A DNA stretch of 64,000 nt from Gp6-AA40 sp035711805 (GTDB lineage Bacteria > Acidobacteriota > Vicinamibacteria > Vicinamibacterales > UBA2999): contig DASTBV010000011.1 in assembly GCA_035711805.1 (NCBI GenBank), forward strand, positions 94,261 through 158,260, given 5' to 3'. This document shows, one piece after another, positions 47,301 to 58,009 of the stretch. A program made the translations under genes and the position numbers. The notes beneath the pieces were generated by a model. It was not told the DNA's origin. It ran no database searches and saw only the letters and a program-made list of their open reading frames with translations. Positions within the stretch are counted from its first letter, which is position 1; every line of letters begins with the position of its first letter.

Positions 47301-47509
47301 AGTCAGCGTGTCCGACCAACGCCATCGTTTTCGGCGATATCAACGATCCGAACAGCCGCGTGTCGCAGCTGAAGAAGAGCCCGCTCAACTACCCGCTGCT
47401 GGCCGAACTGAACACCAGGCCCCGAACGACATACCTCGCGGTCGTGCGGAATCCGAACACCGAGCTCGAACCGACCCCGGCGGCCGCCGGAGACGGCGAA
47501 GGGCATTAG
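44393..47509 (+). CDS. actB: Alternative complex III subunit B, Mo-like plus Fe-S protein
   Basis: Large peripheral subunit. The 1038 residues carry a twin-arginine-type segment RRGFLKLMGASLTLAG at about 56-71, a molybdopterin-oxidoreductase-like domain (known to lack the cofactor in characterised ActB), an Ala/Pro/Gly-rich linker (about 535-570), and a C-terminal ferredoxin-like domain with four Cys clusters: CTGCNSCVVACQ, CQQCESAPCEVVCP, CVGTRYCSNNCP and CTYCVQ...CQSACP. These bind iron-sulfur clusters as in ActB. It follows actA by 7 bases and precedes actC by 3 bases. Confidence 0.95.
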   Translation: MTQPIDIQSLRTRLEGSRGREYWRSLEAVSETPEFKEFLHREFPQNASEWLDPVGRRGFLKLMGASLTLAGVSACTRQPDEAIVPYVRQPEELVPGKPLFYATAMPFAGAGIGLLVENHEGRPTKIEGNPDHPTSRGATDLFAQASILDLYDPDRSQTITHLGEIRTFEAFAGALKEVLTGQQSSRGSGLRILSETVTSPTLNAQIDELLGRFPQAKWVQWEPFSRHNAREGSRLAFGEYVDAQYAIDKADVVLSLDSDFLCAGGNGLSHARAFASRRRLEGDKAAFIRLYAVESSPSNTGTKADHRLPLRASEIEAFARAVAAQVGVTAAGETAAPAAAQNWMAALVKDLQAARGRSLVIAGDSQPPVVHALAHAMNEALGNVGATVSYTQTAEARPINQVEALRELVGEMNAGTVSFLLILGGNPVYTAPADLKFTEALGKVGLRAHVGLHQDETAAQCHWHVPQAHYLESWSDVRAADGTVSIIQPLIAPLYGGRSFHEVVAALSESGPRPAYDLLRAFWNGEGVAPRQPVTAPAGRGVAAPAPAPAPAAARGAQPAAAAPPAASTFDRDWRRWLHDGVMPNTAFAPRPVTVQANAIAGAPASPRGQGLDVVFLPDPSVYDGRFANNAWLQELPKSLTKLTWDNAALVGPATAARLNLVSGDVVELKQGNNSIRIPVWINPGHAADTVTVHLGYGRTRAGRVGNGTGVNVNPLRSTAAPHILTGVELTKTGDSYELACTQDHWSLEGRNIVRVGTREQFEQDRDFVKKMEHLPLSKVTMLTQEFKYDGYAWGMAIDQNVCTGCNSCVVACQAENNVPVVGKSQVLNGREMHWLRVDRYYTGEIDNPDTYHQPMPCQQCESAPCEVVCPVSATVHSDEGLNDMVYNRCVGTRYCSNNCPYKVRRFNFLLYSDWNTQSLWPLRNPDVTVRSRGVMEKCTYCVQRINHARVAAKLEDRRIQDGEVLTACQSACPTNAIVFGDINDPNSRVSQLKKSPLNYPLLAELNTRPRTTYLAVVRNPNTELEPTPAAAGDGEGH

Positions 47510-47512
47510 ATC

Positions 47513-48951
<1,439 letters not shown>

Positions 48952-48952
<1 letters not shown>

Positions 48953-49500
48953 TGGCGCACGACGCACCGACACCGACACTCTACGGCCTGATGGCGGAGT
49001 TCGATCAGCCGAAGGCGCTCGTCGCGGCGGCGGACAAGGCTCGTCTGGCCGGCTATCGCAACATGGATGCGTACTCGCCGATTCCGATCGAAGAGCTCGG
49101 TGAGGCGCTCGGCCTGCGCCGGACGCGGCTGCCGATTCTGGTCTTTCTCGGAGGACTGTTCGGCTGTCTCGGTGGATTCGGCCTGGCGTACTGGACGCAG
49201 GTCTTCGCCTATCCGATGAACGTCGGCGCGCGCCCGTACAACAGCTGGCCCCAGTTTATTCCGGTGACGTTCGAGACGACGGTGCTCGGCGCGGCGCTGA
49301 CGGCGTTTATCGGCATGTGGGCCCTCAACCGCCTGCCGCAGCCCTATCACCCGGTGTTCAACGTTCCCGAGTTTGCGCGCGCATCAACCGATCGGTTCTT
49401 CCTCTGCATCGAGGCGACCGATGCGCGGTTCGATCCGCGCAGCACCCGGCAGTTCCTCGAGGGACTGCACCCCGTTGGAGTATCCGAAGTTGCGCTGTAG
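48952..49500 (+). CDS. actD: Alternative complex III subunit D
   Basis: 182-residue membrane subunit (DUF3341 type). It has a soluble N-terminal part starting LYGLMAEFDQPKALVAAADK, typical of ActD, followed by two membrane spans around LPILVFLGGLFGCLGGFGLA and FETTVLGAALTAFIGMWAL. It shares one base with the actC stop and overlaps actE by 26 bases. Confidence 0.92.
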
Positions 49501-50173
49501 ATCAGCGATTCTAGTCGCCGCGCTTGCCGGCGCACTTGCCGCGTGCCGTCAGGACATGCACGACGCGCCGCGCTACGAGCCGCTCGAGGCAAGCGCGTTC
49601 TTCACGGACGGCCGGGCGTCGCGCATGCTCGTGGCGAACACCGTCGCTCGTGGCCAGCTGAAAGAAGACGAGCACTTGTACTCCGGCAAGATTGCCGGAC
49701 AGCTTGCCACCGAGTTTCCGATGCCCGTCACCACCGAGGTCATGGCACGCGGGCAGGAACGGTTCAACGTGTTCTGTTCACCGTGCCACAGCCGCAGGGG
49801 TGACGGCACCGGCATGATCGTTCAGCGCGGATTCCGGCAGCCGCCGTCGTATCACGAGGAGCGCCTCGTGAACGCGCCCGTCGGGCACTTTTTCGACGTC
49901 ATGACCAACGGGTTTGGCGCGATGCAGGACTATTCCGCCCAGGTGCCGGTTGCGGATCGATGGGCGATCGCCGCCTATATCCGGGCGTTGCAGCTGAGCC
50001 GCCGCGGTACCGTGAACGACGTGCCGGCCGATCGCCGCGAGGAGCTCGAGCGCAGCCCGGTGACGCCGGCCCCGCCGCCGCCCCCGACGGGCGCACCGGC
50101 CGGTGGTGCACCGGCAGGAACGACGCCGGCAGCCGCGGTGCCGGCCCAGCGTCCCGTGCAGGAGAACCGGTAG
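49475..50173 (+). CDS. actE: Alternative complex III subunit E, monoheme lipoprotein
   Basis: Periplasmic cytochrome c anchored as a lipoprotein. From TTG 49475 the protein is 232 residues; the start MEYPKLRCRSAILVAALAGA leads to the lipobox LAAC with Cys24 as the lipidation site. One heme site FCSPCH lies about residue 104. The C-terminus is a Pro/Ala/Gly-rich tail. TTG is preferred over the earlier ATG 49373 because the latter reads inside actD. A GAGGGA ribosome site lies 10 bases upstream. Confidence 0.9.
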   Translation: MEYPKLRCRSAILVAALAGALAACRQDMHDAPRYEPLEASAFFTDGRASRMLVANTVARGQLKEDEHLYSGKIAGQLATEFPMPVTTEVMARGQERFNVFCSPCHSRRGDGTGMIVQRGFRQPPSYHEERLVNAPVGHFFDVMTNGFGAMQDYSAQVPVADRWAIAAYIRALQLSRRGTVNDVPADRREELERSPVTPAPPPPPTGAPAGGAPAGTTPAAAVPAQRPVQENR

Positions 50174-50174
50174 C

Positions 50175-51398
50175 GTGGAAACCACCTACACCCCGCCCGT
50201 TGCGGATATCGATCGTCGCCGATCGGTCGCCCTGATCGCAGGTGTCGTCGGCCTGGCCGTCTGCGCTCTGGGATTCGTCGTCGACCGCGGCCACTTCTTC
50301 CGGTCGTGGCTGATCGCCTATCTGTTGATCCTCGGGATCTCGCTCGGATCGTTGGCGCTGATGATGATTCAGCACCTGTCCGGCGGCACCTGGGGTGTTT
50401 TCCGCCGGATTTTCGAGGCCTCGAGCCGGACGATTCCGTTCCTCGCTCTGCTGTTCATTCCCGTTCTTCTCGGACTGAGCGATCTCTACGTCTGGACGCA
50501 TCCGGATCATGTGCAGGCGGACGAGATCCTTCGTCACAAGGCTCCGTACCTCAACATTCCGTTCTTCATCGGCCGGGCGTTGTTGTATTTCGCGATCTGG
50601 ATCGGTCTCTCGCTCGTGCTGAACAAGCTGTCCGCCCGCCAGGATACCGGCGACGTGGCGGTGAACCCGACGATTCAGCGGGTGAGCGGAGCCGGACTCG
50701 TGCTCTACGCGCTGACCGTCACGTTCGCGGGCATCGACTGGATCATGTCGCTCAACCCGCACTGGTATTCGACGCTCTTCGGCTTCCTGATGATGGGCGG
50801 CCAGGGCCTGGCGGCGCTCGCGTTCACCATCGTGATCTCGACGATTCTGGTGAAGCGCGAGCCGTTGAACAACCTGCTCACGCCGAACCACTTCCACGAT
50901 CTCGGCAAGCTGATGTTCGCGTTCGTGATGTTGTGGGCGTACTTCAACTTCTCGCAGTTCCTGCTGACGTACGCCGCGAACCTGATCGAAGAAATCCCGT
51001 ACATGATCACGCGCACCAGCCATGGCTGGCAGTATCTGGCGCTGTTCCTGATCACCTTCCACTTCGCGGTGCCGTGGCTGTTGTTGCTGTCGCGCCGCAC
51101 CAAGCGCACGCCGGAACGGCTCGTCCTCATCGCCGCGTGGCTGCTGTTTGCGCGCTACGCCGATCTCTACATGATGATCACGCCGGAGTTCGTGTCGACC
51201 GGGCAGAACGTGCATCTGGTTGAAGGCGAGCACGCCGTCAGCCACTTCTTCGTGCACTGGCTCGACCTTGCCGCGCCGCTGGCGATCGGCGGTCTCTGGT
51301 TCTGGATGTTTCTCACCGAGCTGAAGAAGCGCCAGATGTTTGCGGTCGGCGATCCCTATCTGCGCGAATCGCTGGCCACGGCGGGAGGGCATCACTGA
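50175..51398 (+). CDS. actF: Alternative complex III subunit F, NrfD-like
   Basis: Second NrfD/PsrC-like membrane subunit, paralogous to ActC. From GTG 50175 it has 407 residues and about ten membrane segments, including SWLIAYLLILGISLGSLALM, GIDWIMSLNPHWYSTLFG and AWLLFARYADLYMMITP. It starts 1 base after actE and its TGA shares a base with the next ATG. Confidence 0.95.
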   Translation: METTYTPPVADIDRRRSVALIAGVVGLAVCALGFVVDRGHFFRSWLIAYLLILGISLGSLALMMIQHLSGGTWGVFRRIFEASSRTIPFLALLFIPVLLGLSDLYVWTHPDHVQADEILRHKAPYLNIPFFIGRALLYFAIWIGLSLVLNKLSARQDTGDVAVNPTIQRVSGAGLVLYALTVTFAGIDWIMSLNPHWYSTLFGFLMMGGQGLAALAFTIVISTILVKREPLNNLLTPNHFHDLGKLMFAFVMLWAYFNFSQFLLTYAANLIEEIPYMITRTSHGWQYLALFLITFHFAVPWLLLLSRRTKRTPERLVLIAAWLLFARYADLYMMITPEFVSTGQNVHLVEGEHAVSHFFVHWLDLAAPLAIGGLWFWMFLTELKKRQMFAVGDPYLRESLATAGGHH

Positions 51399-51958
51399 TG
51401 GCGCACACCCCTCACCCCGCCTCGCACGCGAGCGTCGGCGGGCACGGGTCCGCAGATCACGAGTATCTCGTCACGCCGCCGGGAAGCGGCCACGAGCATA
51501 CCGACGCCAACGTCTGGATCATCGTCAAGTTCGGCCTGTGGCTGGTGATCTCGGCGATCGTGATTCACGTCGGGCTCGGCTTCCTGTTTGCGCTGTTCGT
51601 GAAGCAGAGCGAGGAAACCGTCGTCGAGTTCCCGCTGGCCGGCCAGGAGCATCGCCTCCCCGCCGCGCCGCGGCTGCAGCAGTTCCCGGAGAACGAGTTC
51701 CACGACTTCCGCCTCCGCGAGGAAGCGGTGCTGCATCAGTACGGGTGGGTGAACAAGGAAACGGGCGCCGTGAGGATGCCGATTGAACAGGCGATGCGGC
51801 TGGCCGTCGAACGTGGATTGCCCGCGCGCGCGGCGCAGGCACCAGCGCCCGCGCAGCCGGCGGCTGCGCCTCCGGTCGAAGCCCCGCCACGGCAGCTGCC
51901 CGGCCTGATGCCGGCGGATTCAAGCGCCGGCAGGACGATGGAAAGAAGAAGGCAATAG
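51398..51958 (+). CDS. Single-span membrane protein after actF, unnamed
   Basis: 186 residues. A His-rich soluble start (about 1-35) leads to one membrane segment (IIVKFGLWLVISAIVIHVGL at about 41-60), then a conserved-looking stretch LREEAVLHQYGWVNKETGAV and PIEQAMRLAVERGLPAR, and a Pro/Ala tail. Its position right after actF, TGATG-coupled, matches where an ActG-type accessory subunit or an assembly protein might be. I cannot show homology to ActG. A copper- or oxidase-assembly role is also possible because sco1 follows after 4 bases. Confidence 0.7.
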   Translation: MAHTPHPASHASVGGHGSADHEYLVTPPGSGHEHTDANVWIIVKFGLWLVISAIVIHVGLGFLFALFVKQSEETVVEFPLAGQEHRLPAAPRLQQFPENEFHDFRLREEAVLHQYGWVNKETGAVRMPIEQAMRLAVERGLPARAAQAPAPAQPAAAPPVEAPPRQLPGLMPADSSAGRTMERRRQ

Positions 51959-51962
51959 GGGA

Positions 51963-52880
51963 ATGGACTCAGTAATTCAGAATTCAGAATTCAGAATTCA
52001 GGCGCGCGCGCTTCGCTGGGGTCGGGTCGCGTTCCTATCCTGCATTCTGCATTCTGCATTCTGCATTTCCCCGGCAAGTGCCCAGCTCCAGCCTGGCGTG
52101 CCCAGTCAGATGGGCCACCAGACCGGCATCGTTGCTTCGAACGTCCCGCCGCAGTTCAAGTCCGTCACGTTCGCGCAGCGGCTGAATCAGCAGATGCCGC
52201 TCGACGCGGTCCTCAAGGACGAAACCGGCCGGACTGTGAAGCTTGGCGATTACTTTGGCAAGAAGCCGGTCGTCCTGGCATTCGTGTACTACCAGTGCCC
52301 GATGCTGTGCCCGCTGACGCTGAACGGCATCTCGTCGGCGCTCAAAGCGGTGCCGTTTACGCCGGGCGATGAATTCGAGATCGTCGTCGTCAGCTTCGAT
52401 CCACGCGATACGCCGGAAACAGCCAACGCCAAGAAGCAGGCGCATCTCGCGCATTGGAAGACGGCCGACACGGCGGCCGGCTGGCATTTCCTGACGGCGG
52501 ACGAAGCGTCGATCAAGCGGCTTACGTCCGCGGCCGGGTTCTCGTACCAGTGGGATGAGACGACCGGCCAGTTCGCGCACGTGAGCGGTCTGCTGACGCT
52601 CACGCCGGAGGGCCGGCTGGCGCGCTATTTCTACGGCGTCGAGTACTCACCGAAGGAGCTGCGCCTCGCCCTGGTCGAATCCGGCCAGGGGCGCATCGGG
52701 TCCGCCGTGGAGGAGCTGCTGCTTTATTGCTTCCATTACGACCCCACGACCGGCCGCTATGGCTGGGCGGTGATGACGCTCGTCCGTCTCGGAGGATTGC
52801 TCACTGTGGCTGCCGTGCTCGGCTTTGTAGTGATGATGCGCCGCCGCGAAGGGCGCGCTCCCGTCGAAAGGCACGCCTGA
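51963..52880 (+). CDS. SCO1/SenC-type copper chaperone for cytochrome oxidase
   Basis: Delivers copper to the CuA centre of oxidase subunit II. The 305 residues have the thioredoxin-like fold with the copper-binding YYQCPMLCPLTLNG (CxxxC) and a later His in QFAHVSGLL, plus a C-terminal membrane segment (LGGLLTVAAVLGFVVMM). The N-terminal 45 residues are an export signal largely encoded by heptamer repeats (listed separately): residues NSEFRIQ and ILHSAFCI come from them. ATG 51963 is the only start upstream of the hydrophobic core. It lies directly before coxB. Confidence 0.92.
   Translation: MDSVIQNSEFRIQARALRWGRVAFLSCILHSAFCISPASAQLQPGVPSQMGHQTGIVASNVPPQFKSVTFAQRLNQQMPLDAVLKDETGRTVKLGDYFGKKPVVLAFVYYQCPMLCPLTLNGISSALKAVPFTPGDEFEIVVVSFDPRDTPETANAKKQAHLAHWKTADTAAGWHFLTADEASIKRLTSAAGFSYQWDETTGQFAHVSGLLTLTPEGRLARYFYGVEYSPKELRLALVESGQGRIGSAVEELLLYCFHYDPTTGRYGWAVMTLVRLGGLLTVAAVLGFVVMMRRREGRAPVERHA
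51974..52067. repeat. Inverted pair of heptamer arrays inside sco1 signal region
   Basis: Four perfect copies of AATTCAG (51974-52001) are followed, after 37 bases, by CCTG and three perfect copies of CATTCTG plus a partial fourth (52043-52067). The left array, reverse-complemented, equals the right array apart from one base per heptamer, so the two form a stem of about 28 bases with regular mismatches. The unit length is 7, so gain or loss of a copy shifts the reading frame of sco1. Confidence 0.9.
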
Positions 52881-52886
52881 GCCTGT

Positions 52887-53885
52887 ATGTCGGAAATCTT
52901 CAAATTCATCCCTGACCAGGCCTCGACGATGGCCGCCGACGTGGACCAGTTGTACTGGTTCATCATCGGCGTCACGGCGTTCTTCGGCATCCTGGTGTGC
53001 GTGCTCGTCGTCTACTTCGCGGTGCGGTATCGCACTGACGACCCGCTCAAGGTCGGCGCCCCGATTACCGGTTCAATCCCGCTGGAGCTCGCATGGTCGG
53101 TGATCCCGTTCCTGATCTCGGTCGTGATCTTCGTGTGGGCGTCGCAGGTGTTCTTCGACCTCTATCGGCCGCCCGATCAGACGCTGGAGATTTACGCGAC
53201 CGGCAAGCGCTGGATGTGGAAGTTCCAGCACCTCGATGGCAAGGCCGAGATCAACACGCTGCACGTTCCTGTGGGCCGGCCGGTGAAGGTCACGTTTACC
53301 TCGGAAGACGTCCTGCACTCGTTGTACTTTCCGTCTTTCCGGACCAAGGCGGACGCCATTCCCGGCCGTTACAGCACGGTCTGGTTCGAGGCGACGCAAA
53401 CGGGTGAGTGGCACATTTTCTGTGCGGAGTACTGCGGGACCAAACATTCCGGAATGATCGGGATGGTCACCGTGATGGAGCCCTCCGCCTATCAGGCGTG
53501 GCTCAGCGGCAATGAAGGAGGCGGAACGCTCGCCTCGCGCGGTGAGCGGCTGTTCAGCGAGCTGGCCTGCAACACCTGCCATATCAGCGACGGCTCGGGC
53601 CGCGGCCCGTCGCTGGTGGACAAGTTCGGCGCGCAGGAGCAGCTGACCAACGGTTCGATCGTGAACGTCGATGAAACCTACGTGCGCGAGTCCATCCTGA
53701 CCCCGCAGCTGAAGGTGGTCGCCGGGTTTCAACCGGTGATGCCGACGTTCCAGGGACTCGTGAACGAAGAGGGCGTGATGGCGCTCATCGAGTATGTGAA
53801 GTCGCTGCAGTCCTCGCCGGGTGGTGCCGCCGCGCCGAGTACCGCCGGGACGCCGGCGGCTGCGCCACCGCAGGAGAACAGGTAA
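52887..53885 (+). CDS. coxB: Cytochrome c oxidase subunit II with fused cytochrome c domain
   Basis: CuA-bearing subunit of a caa3 oxidase. The 332 residues contain two N-terminal membrane spans, the CuA site (His144 in VLHSLYFP; CAEYCGTKHSGM with Cys179, Cys183, His187, Met190), and a C-terminal cytochrome c domain with CNTCH at about 228-232. This fused form replaces a separate cytochrome c donor. It follows sco1 by 6 bases and coxA follows after 4 bases. Confidence 0.96.
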   Translation: MSEIFKFIPDQASTMAADVDQLYWFIIGVTAFFGILVCVLVVYFAVRYRTDDPLKVGAPITGSIPLELAWSVIPFLISVVIFVWASQVFFDLYRPPDQTLEIYATGKRWMWKFQHLDGKAEINTLHVPVGRPVKVTFTSEDVLHSLYFPSFRTKADAIPGRYSTVWFEATQTGEWHIFCAEYCGTKHSGMIGMVTVMEPSAYQAWLSGNEGGGTLASRGERLFSELACNTCHISDGSGRGPSLVDKFGAQEQLTNGSIVNVDETYVRESILTPQLKVVAGFQPVMPTFQGLVNEEGVMALIEYVKSLQSSPGGAAAPSTAGTPAAAPPQENR

Positions 53886-53889
53886 CACC

Positions 53890-55498
<1,609 letters not shown>

Positions 55499-55506
<8 letters not shown>

Positions 55507-56191
55507 CGCGGCAGCGATTACCGGCGACGCGCACGCGCACGGTCATCATCCGGATCTCCAGCACCACTTCGACACGCTGGAGCAGCAGCACGAGGCGGCG
55601 ACGCTCGGGATGTGGCTGTTCCTCGTCACCGAGGTGCTCTTCTTTGGCGGTCTGTTCCTCGCCTACATGCTCTACCGCGTCTGGTATCACGAGGCGTGGG
55701 TGGCAGGGAGCAAGGAACTCAGCATCGCTCTGGGTGGCTTCAACACCGTCGTCCTCATCGGCAGCAGCTTGACGATGGCGATGGCGGTGCGCTCCGCGCA
55801 GACAGGATATCGGCGCGCGACCATCGGCTGGCTGCTCGGCACCATGGCGCTCGGCCTCACGTTCCTGATCGTCAAGGTCTTCGAATACAAGGACAAGTTC
55901 GATCACCATCACGTGCCCGGCTACGACTTCCACGTCGACGCGGCGCACGCCGGCATCGCCGGGCCGATGGAGATCTTCTTCTCGCTCTACTTCACGATGA
56001 CCGGCCTGCACGCGCTGCACATGATCATCGGCTTCGGCCTGATGTCGGTCATCACGTGGATGGCGTACAAGAACCGGTTTTCGCCGCAGTGGTACACGCC
56101 GGTGGAGATGAGCGGCCTCTACTGGCACTTCGTCGACATCGTCTGGATCTTCCTGTTCCCGCTGCTCTACCTGGTGGATCGGACGCAGTAG
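55499..56191 (+). CDS. coxC: Cytochrome c oxidase subunit III
   Basis: Seven-span-type accessory subunit. From TTG 55499 the protein is 230 residues, with a His-rich N-terminus (HAHGHHPDLQHHFDTLEQQH) and membrane segments starting LGMWLFLVTEVLFFGGLFLA; the conserved GLHALHMIIG and SGLYWHFVDIVWIFLFPLLY are typical of subunit III. TTG overlaps the coxA stop by 8 bases; no ATG is available near it. Confidence 0.93.
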
Positions 56192-56193
56192 CC

Positions 56194-56586
56194 ATGTCTC
56201 ACATCGCGCCAAAGTCGATGTACTACACCATCTTCGGAATACTGATGGTGATGACCGCGCTCACGGTGTTTGCCGCCTTCCAGCACCTCGGCGTGTTCAA
56301 CTTTCCGGTGGCCATCGGCATCGCCATCACGAAAGCGACGCTGGTCGTCCTGTTCTTCATGCACGCGAAGTACAGCAGCAGGCTGACCAAGCTGTTCGTG
56401 GGGATGTCGTTCTTCTTCCTGGTTATCATGTTCGCGCTGACGCTGACGGATTACATGTCGCGCGGCCTGAAGACGTACCCGGGTGGAGCCGGCGGCGCTG
56501 GTTACGGCGTGCGGTCGGCAGCGCCGGCGCACGAGGCTCCTGCCAGCGGAGCACACAAGGAAGGCGCGGCCGAAACCGCGCACTGA
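56194..56586 (+). CDS. coxD: Cytochrome c oxidase subunit IV family protein
   Basis: 130-residue small membrane subunit with three hydrophobic segments (IFGILMVMTALTVFAAF, VAIGIAITKATLVVLFFMHA and FVGMSFFFLVIMFALTL). KATLVVLFFMHAKYSS is the subunit IV (CoxIV/ctaF-like prokaryotic) signature. The C-terminal 35 residues are Gly/Ala/His-rich and look disordered. ATG 56194 lies 2 bases after coxC. It is the last gene of the respiratory block. Confidence 0.9.
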   Translation: MSHIAPKSMYYTIFGILMVMTALTVFAAFQHLGVFNFPVAIGIAITKATLVVLFFMHAKYSSRLTKLFVGMSFFFLVIMFALTLTDYMSRGLKTYPGGAGGAGYGVRSAAPAHEAPASGAHKEGAAETAH

Positions 56587-56593
56587 CACCGGA

Positions 56594-56645
56594 TCCGCCT
56601 GACTTGTCCGCCGTAGCGTCAGCGAAGGCGGAAGGCGGACACGAC
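56594..56645. repeat. Interspersed palindromic repeat, second copy
   Basis: TCCGCC at 56594-56599 and 56607-56612 face GGCGGA at 56627-56632 and 56634-56639, so nested stems can form. It fills the convergent coxD-cls gap and ends GGCGGACACGAC, close to the GGCGGACACTAC of the element at 31511-31574. No T-run; it may also serve as a terminator. Confidence 0.7.
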
Positions 56646-56648
56646 GAG

Positions 56649-57917
56649 TTAGAACACTTCTCCGAACAGACTCCAGGTTTTCTCGCGCGCCCGGATGTGC
56701 AGCGGGCGCGACCGCCAGGAATCCAGGTCCAGCCGTTTCGAGTGTCCGAGGTCGCGCTCGAAATCCTCACGCAGCCGGTTCGCGACGGCGCGGTCGAACA
56801 CCACGACGTTGAGCTCATCGTTCAGTTCGAACGACCGGTTGTCGAAGTTCGCCGACCCGACAATGCTCAGGATGCCGTCCACGATCACGGCTTTGGTGTG
56901 CATCATGGTCGGCTGGTATTCGTGGATGTCGATTCCCTGCCGCATCAGCTCTTCGTACTGCGCGCGGCCCGCGAATTTCACCGGCTTGGCGTCGGTGATA
57001 TCGCCCTCGACCAGCATCCGAATGCGCACGCCGCGCCGCCGTGCCTCGGCCAGGCTCCATGCCGTCGAGGCGTCGGTGATCAGATACGGAGACTGGATGT
57101 CGATTGACTCGCGTGCGGCGGCAAGGGACAGCAGGTAGACGAGTTTCAGCGCGTTGGTGCCGCCTTCAGGCGAGCTCCAGACGACGATCGAGCTTGCCGG
57201 TCCGCGCGGATTGGGATCGTGTGGGATCACGTCCGGGTCGACGATGCCGCCCGTCTCGATCCAGTTTTCGTTGAATGCCGCTTCGACGTCGGTGGCCGCC
57301 GGCCCGACGACCTTGATGTGGGTGTCGCGCCACTTGCGTTCCTTTTCGGTGTCGCGGGCCCACTGGTCCGCAATCCCGATTCCGCCGACGAAAGCGACTT
57401 CACCGTCGACGATCAGGGCCTTGCGGTGCGTCCGGTAGTTCACTTCTTCGATCGCCCGGCTTCGAACCTTGTTGAACCACCCGATCCGGCACCCGGCATC
57501 CTCCAGCCGGGACTCGTCCTCGTCGCTGAGCTTTGCGCCGAACGCGTCGAAGACCAGCCTCACTTCGACACCGCGTTGCGCGGCGGCGACGAACGCATCG
57601 GTGAACCGCCGCGCGATGTCCTCTTTGCTGTCGTAGATGTAGCCTTCGAACGCGACCCGGTGTTGTGCCGCGCCGATAGCGGCAAGCATTTCGGGAAAGG
57701 CAGCGTCACCGTTCGTCAGCACGGTGTACCGATCTCCGGACGTGAGCGCGTGGCCCGACAGCTTCGCCAGGTATCCCGGGAACCGTGGATCGGTTGCGGC
57801 GAGCGACGTCCTGACGCGCAGCGTTTCCTGGTCCTGCGCGACGACGAGGCCCATTCCAACGATGATGACGCCGATGACGATCCCAATGATGAGGTTGCGC
57901 GGCTTCGGCAGCTTCAT
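56649..57917 (-). CDS. Phospholipase D family protein, cardiolipin-synthase-like
   Basis: Two-HKD enzyme, probably making cardiolipin by transferring phosphatidyl groups. From ATG 57917 it is 422 residues with an N-terminal membrane span (LIIGIVIGVIIVGMGLVVA) and the two motifs HRKALIVDGEVAFVGG (about 212-227) and HTKAVIVDGILSIVGSAN (about 350-367). A TTG at 58013 would add 32 residues that merely translate the tandem hairpins, so it is rejected. Convergent with coxD. Confidence 0.88.
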   Translation of the reverse strand: MKLPKPRNLIIGIVIGVIIVGMGLVVAQDQETLRVRTSLAATDPRFPGYLAKLSGHALTSGDRYTVLTNGDAAFPEMLAAIGAAQHRVAFEGYIYDSKEDIARRFTDAFVAAAQRGVEVRLVFDAFGAKLSDEDESRLEDAGCRIGWFNKVRSRAIEEVNYRTHRKALIVDGEVAFVGGIGIADQWARDTEKERKWRDTHIKVVGPAATDVEAAFNENWIETGGIVDPDVIPHDPNPRGPASSIVVWSSPEGGTNALKLVYLLSLAAARESIDIQSPYLITDASTAWSLAEARRRGVRIRMLVEGDITDAKPVKFAGRAQYEELMRQGIDIHEYQPTMMHTKAVIVDGILSIVGSANFDNRSFELNDELNVVVFDRAVANRLREDFERDLGHSKRLDLDSWRSRPLHIRAREKTWSLFGEVF

Positions 57918-57961
57918 TCTGCCGGCGGAATTGCAAGGTCGGGACCGGTCAGCTTCCCTGG

Positions 57962-58004
57962 CGCGAACCCTTCGGGTTCGCGAGGCGAGCCTCAAAGGCT
58001 CGCC
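57962..58004. repeat. Two adjacent perfect hairpins
   Basis: Hairpin 1: CGCGAACCC-TTC-GGGTTCGCG (57962-57982). Hairpin 2: GGCGAGCCT-CAA-AGGCTCGCC (57984-58004). Each has a 9-bp perfect stem and 3-base loop, with one base between them. They lie just after the stop of the DUF5916 gene and 44 bases before the cls start, so they may end or attenuate readthrough in the leftward direction. No T-tract follows. Confidence 0.85.
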
Positions 58005-58009
58005 CCGCG

